In this document: positions 1 through 6,210 of the stretch, piece after piece
Numbering within the stretch: position 1 is the stretch's first letter
Layout: the number at the start of each line of letters is the position of its first letter
Source of the DNA: Spirochaetales bacterium
Lineage (GTDB): Bacteria; Spirochaetota; Spirochaetia; DSM-27196; PWMO01
NCBI GenBank assembly: GCA_007123465.1
Contig: SKLB01000090.1
Coordinates: 1-6,902, forward strand
Direction: 5' to 3'
DNA length: 6,902 nucleotides
Translations under genes and position numbers: made by a program
The notes under the pieces: model-generated
Databases searched by the model: none
What the model saw: the letters and a program-made list of their open reading frames with translations, nothing else
What the model was told of the DNA's origin: nothing

Positions 1-524
1 GCCTGCGGCACGTACATTTCCGCCACACTGATATCGCGCGACAGAGCCACGCGCTCCAGCACATCCGGCGCGATGAGTCTGCCCGCCAGGCGCGCGCCGG
101 CGTCGGTCTCCAGGTTGATCACCTCATCGGCACCCACCTGCTTGAGGACCCGGGCGTGGAGCGCGCTGATTGCTCTGGCAACAACGTGGGCAACCCCGTG
201 TTTCTTGAGCAGAGCAGTAGTGAGAATACTCGCTTCCACGTTGTCACCCATAGCAACCACCGCCACGTCTACGTTTTCGAGCGCCGCCTGCGACAGCGAC
301 TCCTCATCGGTGGTATTGATCAGGACCGCCTGGGTAACGGTCTCTTTGACCTGCTCGATCAGTTCCGGGTTTTGGTCGATTGCGATAACCGAGCCGCCGC
401 GGTTCACCAGCGTCTCGCAGATCTGGCGTCCGAACACGCCCAGACCGAGAACCGCAAAGACCTTCTGGCGCTGCCCGGCCGCCCGTTTCTCGGAGGATTT
501 GGCGTTACTCTTCTGTCTCTCCAC
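1..524 (-). CDS. ktrA: KtrA-type RCK regulatory subunit of K+ uptake (C-terminus cut by window edge)
   Basis: This is the cytoplasmic nucleotide-binding subunit that gates a KtrB potassium pore; in characterised members ATP/ADP or NAD(H) binding to an RCK ring controls opening. The reading frame opens at a GTG (524-522) with AGGAG at 532-536, 7 nt upstream, and runs off the window after 174 codons. Residues 21-140 form an RCK-N Rossmann fold: GLGVFG at 27-32 is the dinucleotide glycine motif, and the acidic residue ending strand 2 is Asp50 (VIAID). The segments GDNVEASILTTALLKKHG (93-110) and INLETDAGARLAG (136-148) match the KtrA/KtrC pattern rather than the two-domain TrkA. Residues 160-174 begin the linker to an RCK-C domain; roughly 50 residues should be missing. 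It lies 48 bp behind ktrB with no terminator visible, so the two are probably one operon. The first 20 residues are a polar, basic tail not typical of short KtrA proteins. Confidence 0.93.
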   Translation of the reverse strand, partial: MERQKSNAKSSEKRAAGQRQKVFAVLGLGVFGRQICETLVNRGGSVIAIDQNPELIEQVKETVTQAVLINTTDEESLSQAALENVDVAVVAMGDNVEASILTTALLKKHGVAHVVARAISALHARVLKQVGADEVINLETDAGARLAGRLIAPDVLERVALSRDISVAEMYVPQ

Positions 525-531
525 TCGGTCA

Positions 532-536
532 CTCCT
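532..536 (-). promoter_or_regulatory. Ribosome binding site of ktrA
   Basis: AGGAG on the minus strand sits 7 nt before the GTG at 524. It decides the GTG start over other codons in the same open frame, because no ATG lies in frame nearby. Confidence 0.7.
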
Positions 537-572
537 GTTGTGCCGGATAGGTGCCGCTCTACCCGCGGCCTG

Positions 573-2318
573 CTATCCCACGGCGATACCCGCCGAGGGG
601 TACCGTATTCGCCTGCTGTCGCGCGGCCCCGAAGACGCCGCCAACAGCGTGAGCGGACCAACGCGGCCGATAAACATCAAGACCGTTACTACAAGCCGGC
701 CGACAACGCTCAGCTGCGGAGTGAGACCGGTAGAGAGTCCCACCGTGGCAAAAGCGCTCACTGTTTCGAAGAGATAGTCTGTAAGCGTGGCGGTCTCTGT
801 GATCGAAAGCAGAAAGGTGCCACCGAGCACCGAGAGCAGCCCGAAAAGCAGTACGGAAAACGCGGTTGTGATCTGGTGGTCACTCACCGAATGATTGAAC
901 AGCAGAGTCTGATTGCGCTTGCGCCGGGTGCTTTCCAGGAACGCGGCGATCACCGCCACGTTGTTTACCTTCAGCCCTCCGGCAGTGCTGCCGGAGGCAC
1001 CACCGATAAACATCATGACTATCATCAGAAGATACGTGGCGGTGGCCAGTTCACCCATCGGAATAGTGTTGAAGCCGGCCGTACGTAGTGTTACTGCCTG
1101 AAAGAACGCAATCAGGTACTGCGAACCGAGAGAGTAGTTCGCCATCGATCGGCCGTGCTCCAGCGCGTAGAAGCCAAAAAAGGCGCCCGCCAGCAGCACA
1201 CCACTGACAATCAGCACGGCGCGAGAATTGACACTCAGGCCGATCACTCGCACCTGACGCCGCTGCCACCGTACAGCCGCGTTGGTACGAAGAACCTGAA
1301 ACAGATTGGTCAACACTCCGAAACTCAAACCGCCGGCAATGATCAACGCGGCAATCACTACATTGATACCCGCGTTGGCGTGGAACTGCTCCAGACTGGT
1401 GCTGAAGAGGGCGAATCCGGCGTTACAGAACGCCGACACCGCGTGAAAGACGGCCAGCAGAACACGGTGGCTCAGACCGTTAGCAACTGGCTCGAAGAAC
1501 ATAAACAGCAGCAGCGCTCCAACTGCCTCAACAGCGAACGTGATCAGTACAATGCGCTTCAGTGACGCCGCCAGATCAGTGATGCGCGACTGGTTCAACA
1601 TGTACGATAGAAGCAGGTGGCTCTCTACCGTTACCGACTGCCGCACCATGACCAGCGCAAACAGCGAGAGCACCATAATCCCCAATCCGCCGATCTGTAT
1701 CAGCAGCATGATGACGATCTGGCCGGGCACCGTGTAGACCGTAGCGGTATCCACCACAATCAGACCGGTAACACAGACCGCACTGGTTGCGGTGAAAAGC
1801 GCATCCACCATCGGTAGCCCTTCACCGTTGAGCGTGGTGAACGGCATCATCAGCAACAGGGTTCCCACTACGATCACCAGCAGAAAACTGAGAGCAACCG
1901 TCTGTGCCGGATGGGTAACAATGGCAGTGACAAATTCGGAGAGCCGGCGCAGGCGGGTAAACACTTTAAGCAGCAGAAAGGCGTTACGGATGATGAGCAC
2001 CGACTGGTAGCCACCGGCGGGATGCGGAATCGCCTGAAAGACCAGAGCCTTATTATAGGCAAACAGCGCCACGAACAGCAGCAGAAACGCCAGCGATGAA
2101 CGATTGAAGCGCAGGTAGTTGCGTTTGATCGGGGCGGAGGCAAACGCGATTGCCACCTCCAGCATGGTAAGCCCCAGCACCAGGAAGTCTACAACCTGGA
2201 TTGTCAGCCACAGCCAGTCCGGTTGCGGCTGGATCTGCTCCAGAAAGAGCGAGATCACCCCCAGAACGAGGGCGCCAATGATGAGATTGGCCGACTGCAT
2301 CGCGAGCCGCTGCCGCAT
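573..2318 (-). CDS. ktrB: KtrB/TrkH-family potassium uptake pore with long N-terminal membrane extension
   Basis: This is an integral inner-membrane K+ translocating subunit of 581 aa. The core, from about residue 135, has the four-fold M1-P-M2 repeat of the Trk/Ktr/HKT superfamily. The filter segments, each with its conserved glycine, are TATSAVCVTGL (176-186, G185), HAVSAFCNAGF (292-302, G301), AVTLRTAGFNTI (408-419, G415) and VSAFATVGLSTG (520-531, G527). The glycine-rich gating loop of D3M2 is GGASGSTAGG (439-448). FIGRVGPLTL (549-558) carries the D4M2 arginine, R552, and the C-terminal YPSAGIAVG ends like KtrB rather than TrkH. Characterised KtrB proteins are near 450 aa; the excess is a 134-residue N-terminal block with about four hydrophobic or amphipathic helices (11-27, 36-60, 75-93, 107-126). 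The ATG at 2318 has no good Shine-Dalgarno; an in-frame ATG at 2300 (residue 7) is the alternative start. KtrA follows 48 bp downstream. Confidence 0.95.
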   Translation of the reverse strand: MRQRLAMQSANLIIGALVLGVISLFLEQIQPQPDWLWLTIQVVDFLVLGLTMLEVAIAFASAPIKRNYLRFNRSSLAFLLLFVALFAYNKALVFQAIPHPAGGYQSVLIIRNAFLLLKVFTRLRRLSEFVTAIVTHPAQTVALSFLLVIVVGTLLLMMPFTTLNGEGLPMVDALFTATSAVCVTGLIVVDTATVYTVPGQIVIMLLIQIGGLGIMVLSLFALVMVRQSVTVESHLLLSYMLNQSRITDLAASLKRIVLITFAVEAVGALLLFMFFEPVANGLSHRVLLAVFHAVSAFCNAGFALFSTSLEQFHANAGINVVIAALIIAGGLSFGVLTNLFQVLRTNAAVRWQRRQVRVIGLSVNSRAVLIVSGVLLAGAFFGFYALEHGRSMANYSLGSQYLIAFFQAVTLRTAGFNTIPMGELATATYLLMIVMMFIGGASGSTAGGLKVNNVAVIAAFLESTRRKRNQTLLFNHSVSDHQITTAFSVLLFGLLSVLGGTFLLSITETATLTDYLFETVSAFATVGLSTGLTPQLSVVGRLVVTVLMFIGRVGPLTLLAASSGPRDSRRIRYPSAGIAVG

Positions 2319-2324
2319 GAGCGG

Positions 2325-2354
2325 ATACTACTCGTTTATCGGTTGGGGTGTCAA
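2325..2354 (-). promoter_or_regulatory. Putative sigma-70 promoter of ktrBA
   Basis: On the minus strand a perfect -35 TTGACA (2354-2349) is followed by an 18-nt spacer and TAGTAT (2330-2325, 4 of 6 matches to TATAAT). The expected transcription start, about 7 nt beyond the -10 box, falls at or beside the ATG of ktrB at 2318. If real, the mRNA would be leaderless, or translation would start at the second ATG (2300). It would separate ktrBA transcription from the TRAP cassette upstream, although readthrough is also possible because no clear terminator lies between them. Confidence 0.5.
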
Positions 2355-2385
2355 AAGCCGGGCTTCCGTGGTAGCGACCGGCTGG

Positions 2386-2907
2386 TTACGGTTGCCGGTT
2401 GGCCCGTTGCTCTATCCGAATCTCAATCAGTGTGGCACGCTCGGACTCTGCGCTGAGATCGATCTCAGAACCCTTGAGCGTAAGCCTGTCACGGGTCAAC
2501 GGAGAAACCCAGACCCGGATCTCGCTGCGCGCCGGTTCGTGATGGCGTACGAGCATCGCACCGTCGTCGAGCCGGCGATAATCGGCATCCGGTGTCCACG
2601 GCAGTCCCGGCCCGAATGAGCGAAATACGGTGTCAACCGGCTCTATCAAGGCGTCGGCTGTAACACGGAAGCTGCCGCTGACCACCGACCTGCTGACAGA
2701 GTGCACGTAGGTCAGCGAGAAAACGTCTCCCGGGGAAACCGCCGCCCGGTAGCGCACTGCGTCCTGATGTGGCGCGGAGACTACCAGCGTCCACGAGGTG
2801 CTGCGCACCGCCGCTGCCGGCAAAACCGACGGCAGCAGTAGCAGTGCACAGATAGCCGCGAGAACCCGGATGATACCCCGCTCAGCCGGTGCACCCCGGT
2901 TGCTCAC
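2386..2907 (-). CDS. DUF1850 family secreted protein, companion of TAXI-TRAP transporter
   Basis: This is a 173-residue protein of unknown function. I place its start at GTG 2907, giving a 4-nt GTGA overlap with the stop of the TRAP permease gene, a sign of translational coupling. The open frame continues upstream to an ATG at 3075, but that stretch lies inside the permease gene and has no family character. A signal peptide is clear: basic n-region (RNRGAPAER-like, residues 3-10), hydrophobic core (about 12-28), and a cut near PAAA/V at 30-34. The mature part shows the DUF1850 hallmark YVHSVSRS at 67-74, FGPGLP at 98-103, and a beta-rich tail (RVWVSPLT, 131-138). DUF1850 genes are commonly found next to fused TRAP permeases of the TAXI type, as here, which supports the call independently. 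Its role in transport is not known. It should lie outside the cytoplasmic membrane. Confidence 0.85.
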   Translation of the reverse strand: MSNRGAPAERGIIRVLAAICALLLLPSVLPAAAVRSTSWTLVVSAPHQDAVRYRAAVSPGDVFSLTYVHSVSRSVVSGSFRVTADALIEPVDTVFRSFGPGLPWTPDADYRRLDDGAMLVRHHEPARSEIRVWVSPLTRDRLTLKGSEIDLSAESERATLIEIRIEQRANRQP

Positions 2908-4922
2908 ACCGCGACCGCCGGCTCGGCTCGGCGCGCCTTGTGCCGCTGAAACAGGTAAATGGCTACAAAAGCCGCCGCACTTAAAACGTCGGAGAGCAGA
3001 TTGGGCCACACCATGGCTATCGAGATGGCCAGCAGCACCGCCGACTCCCACAGCGCCAGCCGCGTGACAAGCCAACGCTGTATCACCGCCGAGAAACAGT
3101 AGATTCCGAAGAGTGCGGTAGCAGCCATAAGCACGGCTCCGTGCCAGGTAGTGTCGATCAGCAGGAACGCCGGATTGTAGACAAACATGAACGGCAGAAA
3201 GAACGCCCCGAGATCAAATTTGAACCCCATCAGGCCTGTCTTTATGGGGTCCGAACGCGCAATAGCGGCCGCGGCGTAGGCAGCCACCCCTACCGGAGGT
3301 GTATCGTCAGCCAGGATAGCGTAGTACAGAATGAACAGATGCACCGCCACCACCGGCAGCGTCGGTTCCAGGGTCAGTATAGCCGGCGCCACCAGCGTAG
3401 CCATTACCGCGTACTTGGCCGTGGTAGGCAAGCCCAGGCCGAGGATAATAGAGAGAATTGCGGAGCCCAGCAGCAGAACAAAGAGATTGTCCTGGGCGAT
3501 AACCGAGAACAGAAGCGTCACACGCATCCCCATACCGGTCAGCGTCACCACGCCAACAATAATGCCGGCGCAGGCGCAGGCAACCGCGATGCCGCACATG
3601 CTCTTGGCGGAGCTGTCCAGACCGTTGAGGAAGTCTTTCCACAAACCCTTGGCCTGTTCGATAAGGGCAGCCGTTAGCGATGCCCTGCCGGCTCTGAGGT
3701 CCAGAACGAGAGCAACCATCCGTTTGGCCACGATGATCGCCAGCACGGTCAGAATAGCGAAATAGCCCGCGGTAAAGGGGGTCAGCCGCACAATCAGCAG
3801 GTAATAAATGAGCACACCAATCGGGATCCAGTAGAACACCCCTTTGAAAAGGGTAGCAAAGAACGGGGGTATCTGCTCTTTGGGCATCGGCTTCATGCCG
3901 GTCTTGGCAGCCTGCAGATGCACCATTCCCAGCAGTCCGGCATAGCTGATGACCGCCGGCAATACAGCGGCGAGCGCTATCTCCCAGTAGGGGATCCCGG
4001 TGAACTCGGCCATGATAAAGGCCGCCGCACCCATAACCGGTGGCAGGAACTGCCCGTTGGTGGAGGCGGCGGTTTCCACCCCGCCGGCTACCTCGGCGTC
4101 AAAGCCGGTATCCTTCATTGTCGGGATAGTGATCGAGCCGGTGACCACGGTGTTGGCAACCGAGCTGCCGGCGATGCTTCCCATGAAGCCGCTTGCGAGG
4201 ACAGCCGCTTTGGCCGGCCCTCCACGGAAACGTCCCAACATGGCAAAGGCTATCTTGACAATGTAGGTTGCCGCACCGGAGGTCTGGAAGAAAGAGCCGA
4301 AGAGTACAAAGGCAAAAACGAAAGTCGAAGAAACACCGACCGGTATGCCGAAGATACCCGAGTTGGTTATATAGAGCTCGTTGATCACGCGGGTCAGACG
4401 ATAGCCACGGTGTCCGATCAGATGCGGCAGATACTGACCAACAAACGGATAGATCAGAAACACAAGCGCGACGATTGGCAGCGCCAGCCCAAAGGCACGG
4501 TAGGCAGCCACCAGTATCAGGACCGTAGCGATACCTCCCATCCACAGATCCATCGTAATCGGCGCACCTACTCGTCCTGCCAGATCGCGGTAGAAGTAGA
4601 AGACGTAGAAAACGCTCATGAAGCCCAGCACGGCGAGCAGAATATCGTACCAGGGAATGCTATCGTAGTTCTCACTCTTTTTTCGGTTATGCGGGAAATA
4701 CAGAAAACAGAGCGCCAGCCCCCCTGCAAGGTGAGCGGACCGCTGCAGCACCGAAGTCAGCAACCCGAAGCCCAGGGTGTAGAAGTGGAAGAACGACCAG
4801 CCGAGACCGACGACAAAAACGAGCCAACCGAGCGCTCCCGGGGGAACCCGTACCCTGCCCTCATCGCTCAGCTTCGTGATGTCGAGTTCAACGCCATCAC
4901 CCAGAACCGGTTCAATGCTCAA
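2904..4922 (-). CDS. TRAP transporter fused permease, 4TM/12TM (DctQM-like, TAXI type)
   Basis: This is the membrane component of a TRAP transporter, in which the small (DctQ-like) and large (DctM-like) subunits are one 672-aa polypeptide, a usual length for this family. Residues 31-180 hold the N-terminal hydrophobic helices. The DctM part follows, with GSIAGSSVANTVVTG (248-262) plus PTM (267-269), ETAASTNGQFLPPVMGAAAF (283-302), LGLGLPTTAKYAVMATLVAP (494-513), DDTPPVGVAAYAAAAIA (539-555) and FLPFMFVYNP (575-584). These repeated hairpin and LPTTA/TPPV motifs are diagnostic. A C-terminal region (590-660) adds further hydrophobic segments. Transport is expected to be uptake of an organic acid or amino acid driven by an ion gradient; the substrate cannot be read from sequence. 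The start is TTG (4922-4920); GAGAGGAG at 4933-4940 precedes it by 10 nt, and no better in-frame ATG/GTG exists nearby. The stop overlaps the DUF1850 start by 4 nt. Confidence 0.95.
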   Translation of the reverse strand: MSIEPVLGDGVELDITKLSDEGRVRVPPGALGWLVFVVGLGWSFFHFYTLGFGLLTSVLQRSAHLAGGLALCFLYFPHNRKKSENYDSIPWYDILLAVLGFMSVFYVFYFYRDLAGRVGAPITMDLWMGGIATVLILVAAYRAFGLALPIVALVFLIYPFVGQYLPHLIGHRGYRLTRVINELYITNSGIFGIPVGVSSTFVFAFVLFGSFFQTSGAATYIVKIAFAMLGRFRGGPAKAAVLASGFMGSIAGSSVANTVVTGSITIPTMKDTGFDAEVAGGVETAASTNGQFLPPVMGAAAFIMAEFTGIPYWEIALAAVLPAVISYAGLLGMVHLQAAKTGMKPMPKEQIPPFFATLFKGVFYWIPIGVLIYYLLIVRLTPFTAGYFAILTVLAIIVAKRMVALVLDLRAGRASLTAALIEQAKGLWKDFLNGLDSSAKSMCGIAVACACAGIIVGVVTLTGMGMRVTLLFSVIAQDNLFVLLLGSAILSIILGLGLPTTAKYAVMATLVAPAILTLEPTLPVVAVHLFILYYAILADDTPPVGVAAYAAAAIARSDPIKTGLMGFKFDLGAFFLPFMFVYNPAFLLIDTTWHGAVLMAATALFGIYCFSAVIQRWLVTRLALWESAVLLAISIAMVWPNLLSDVLSAAAFVAIYLFQRHKARRAEPAVAV

Positions 4923-4932
4923 TGTGGTGGGA

Positions 4933-4940
4933 CTCCTCTC
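4933..4940 (-). promoter_or_regulatory. Ribosome binding site of TRAP permease (TTG start)
   Basis: GAGAGGAG on the minus strand lies 10 nt before the TTG at 4922. The spacing is slightly long and the start codon weak, which would lower permease synthesis relative to the binding protein. This is the main support for the TTG start. Confidence 0.55.
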
Positions 4941-4955
4941 GAGACAGAGTGAAAC

Positions 4956-4984
4956 GATGCGGACCGCGATCTGCGGTCCGCATC
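4956..4984 (-). promoter_or_regulatory. Intercistronic hairpin between TAXI protein and permease genes
   Basis: The arms GATGCGGACCGC (4956-4967) and GCGGTCCGCATC (4973-4984) are perfect 12-bp inverted repeats around a 5-nt loop, 8 of 12 pairs being GC. On the minus-strand transcript the hairpin starts 17 nt after the TAXI stop codon and is followed by GTTTCACT, so there is no real U-tract. It could be a leaky terminator or an RNA-stabilising structure that keeps binding-protein mRNA more abundant than permease mRNA, as seen in many binding-protein-dependent operons. A DNA-binding operator is the other reading, because the site is also a near-palindrome in DNA. Confidence 0.75.
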
Positions 4985-5001
4985 ATCTTGTTATTGCAGA
5001 G

Positions 5002-6006
5002 TTAGCGGCTCATGCCGTGCTCGGCAAAGAATCGTTCAGCACCCGGATGCAGCGGCACGGTCATGCCGTCAAGCGCGGTATCAAGCGTCACCATCCTCCC
5101 GGCCGAGTGTGCGCTGTGGATGGTATCGATGTTGTCAAACATCGCGCTGATGAAATCGTACATCAGCTGTTCTGGAAGGTCTTCGCGGGCAACCACAATC
5201 GAGACAACCCCAACCGTCTCTGCCAGCGCAACTCCGGTATAGGTCCCCGCCGGGATTGTCACAGGAGCGTAGAAGTCTTCCATCTCCATCAGACGGTCTG
5301 CATAGCGGCCCGTGATATTGACCACCTTGATGTCCTGTGAGACCGCGAGGTCGGAGATAACCGCCGCGCCAATTGCTACGGTGAAGAAGGCGGCATCGAT
5401 CCTGCCGTCGCGCAGGAAGTCTGCGGCTTCACCGGCTTCCAGCCTCTCGGCAGCGCGAAGGTCACCCTCGCTCAGTCCGGCGGCCTCGAGCACTTTCAGC
5501 GCGTTGACCTCTGCCCCGCTGCCCAGTGGCCCCAGCGCTACGCGCTTGCCTGCCAGGTCGGACGGGTTATCAATGCCTGCGCCCGAACGCGCCACCAGCT
5601 GCACCGGCTCCGGATAGAGCGAGAACATGCCGCGCATGTTGGTGATTGCGTTGCCCTCGAAGGCGGCACGGCCGTTGAAAGCGTGGGAGGCCACGTCGTT
5701 CTGGACAATAGCCAGGTCGAGGTCTCCGGATCCAATCAGGTTGCTGTTGACAACCGAGGCCCCGGAAGACTCAACCGTCAGGCTCAAGTCATCCATGTTG
5801 ACGTGGACAATCCGCGACATTGCGCCGGCCAGCGGATAGTACACACCGGTAACCCAGCCGCCACCCATGTTCAGGCGTCGGATAGCAACGTCTTCCTCAG
5901 CACGCCCGCCGGCCAGAACGCTGGTGGTACCCACGCTGAATATCAGTACACAAGCGAGAAGCGTTATCAGCACAGCCTTGCTATGTGTCGTTCGATTCTG
6001 CATCAT
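5002..6006 (-). CDS. TAXI family TRAP transporter substrate-binding protein
   Basis: This is the extracytoplasmic solute receptor for the permease encoded 79 bp downstream; 334 aa from the first of two adjacent ATG codons. The second ATG (6003) has the better Shine-Dalgarno spacing, 6 nt from GGGGGAG at 6010-6016, so the true protein may be 333 aa. A signal peptide is visible: polar KAV start, hydrophobic core 11-28, likely cleavage after SVLA (29-32). A Cys at 19 inside the core (LLAC) is probably not a lipobox, because the hydrophobic stretch continues past it. Family motifs are GGGWVTGVYYPLAGAMSRI (48-66), ESSGASVVNSNLIGSGDLDL (79-98), AIVQND (99-104), DLAGKRVALGPLGSGAE (150-166), RIDAAFFT (202-209) and VPLHPGAERFFAEHG (317-331). 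TAXI stands for TRAP-associated extracytoplasmic immunogenic. A few members have been tied to glutamate or 2-oxoglutarate-like ligands; the ligand here is unknown. Confidence 0.95.
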   Translation of the reverse strand: MMQNRTTHSKAVLITLLACVLIFSVGTTSVLAGGRAEEDVAIRRLNMGGGWVTGVYYPLAGAMSRIVHVNMDDLSLTVESSGASVVNSNLIGSGDLDLAIVQNDVASHAFNGRAAFEGNAITNMRGMFSLYPEPVQLVARSGAGIDNPSDLAGKRVALGPLGSGAEVNALKVLEAAGLSEGDLRAAERLEAGEAADFLRDGRIDAAFFTVAIGAAVISDLAVSQDIKVVNITGRYADRLMEMEDFYAPVTIPAGTYTGVALAETVGVVSIVVAREDLPEQLMYDFISAMFDNIDTIHSAHSAGRMVTLDTALDGMTVPLHPGAERFFAEHGMSR

Positions 6007-6068
6007 AGTCTCCCCCTTTTCGGTTCAAAAAATGTGAAAACCCTACGGAAGGTACTTTGTCCTTGAAT
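6003..6068 (-). other. Possible leader reading frame with consensus Shine-Dalgarno but ATT start
   Basis: A full consensus AAGGAGG (6076-6082, minus strand) has no ATG, GTG or TTG at a usable distance. Seven nt downstream stands ATT (6068-6066), opening a 21-codon frame that ends in a TGA (6005-6003) overlapping the ATGATG of the TAXI gene. The arrangement looks like a coupled leader peptide or the eroded remnant of a start. The peptide (about FRRVFTFFEP in its middle) has no recognisable family. ATT starts are rare, so translation is doubtful. The consensus motif itself is certain. Confidence 0.25.
6010..6016 (-). promoter_or_regulatory. Ribosome binding site of TAXI gene
   Basis: GGGGGAG on the minus strand lies 3 nt from the first ATG (6006) and 6 nt from the second (6003). 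The spacing favours the second methionine as the start. Confidence 0.6.
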
Positions 6069-6112
6069 GCGTTAACCTCCTTGATCCATGCATGTTTTTT
6101 CGCTGCAAGAAG

Positions 6113-6139
6113 ATTGAACAGGAAACAGCCGGTTGTCAA
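6113..6139 (-). promoter_or_regulatory. Possible promoter of the TAXI-TRAP-DUF1850 cassette
   Basis: A perfect -35 TTGACA (6139-6134, minus strand) is followed after a short 15-nt spacer by TTCAAT (6118-6113, 4 of 6 to TATAAT). The position, about 107 nt upstream of the TAXI start and 72 nt downstream of the preceding stop codon, suits a cassette promoter. The spacer is suboptimal, and other -10 boxes at 16-17 nt match worse, so an activator may be needed or the match may be chance. Confidence 0.35.
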
Positions 6140-6210
6140 GTACTATTTCTGATTGGTAAGGTTCACTGACGCAGGCGTGCCCCATGCGCCATCGAGTACT
6201 GCGCTGCGCC

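Noticed and set aside
73..1088. Long plus-strand open frames (for example 73-777 and 156-1088)
   Set aside because: They mirror the GC-rich ktrA/ktrB coding strand, are low-complexity and Arg/Ser/His-rich, and show no family motif. The minus-strand frames have clear homology.
2351..2370. Small inverted repeat AAGC/GCTT followed by four Ts downstream of the DUF1850 gene, read as a terminator
   Set aside because: The stem is only 4 bp with G-U extensions, the T-run is short, and it overlaps the -35 box of the ktrB promoter. It is too weak to call a terminator.
2908..3075. Upstream extension of the DUF1850 frame to an ATG at 3075
   Set aside because: It lies wholly inside the permease gene in another frame, and the signal peptide begins only after the GTG at 2907.
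3918..4952. A 344-codon plus-strand frame opposite the TRAP permease
   Set aside because: Its composition (His, Gln, Arg, Gly rich) is that of an antisense shadow, it has no ribosome binding site or family match, and the opposite strand encodes a textbook TRAP permease.
5950..5952. LLAC at residues 16-19 of the TAXI protein (Cys19 codon at 5952-5950) as a lipoprotein box
   Set aside because: Only about seven hydrophobic residues precede the Cys and the hydrophobic core continues well past it to a better signal peptidase I site after SVLA. Spirochaetal lipoboxes are relaxed, so this is not fully excluded.
6155..6210. Possible terminator after the ATP-grasp stop codon
   Set aside because: Only short 4-bp complementarities such as ACGC-CT-GCGT are present, with no T-run.
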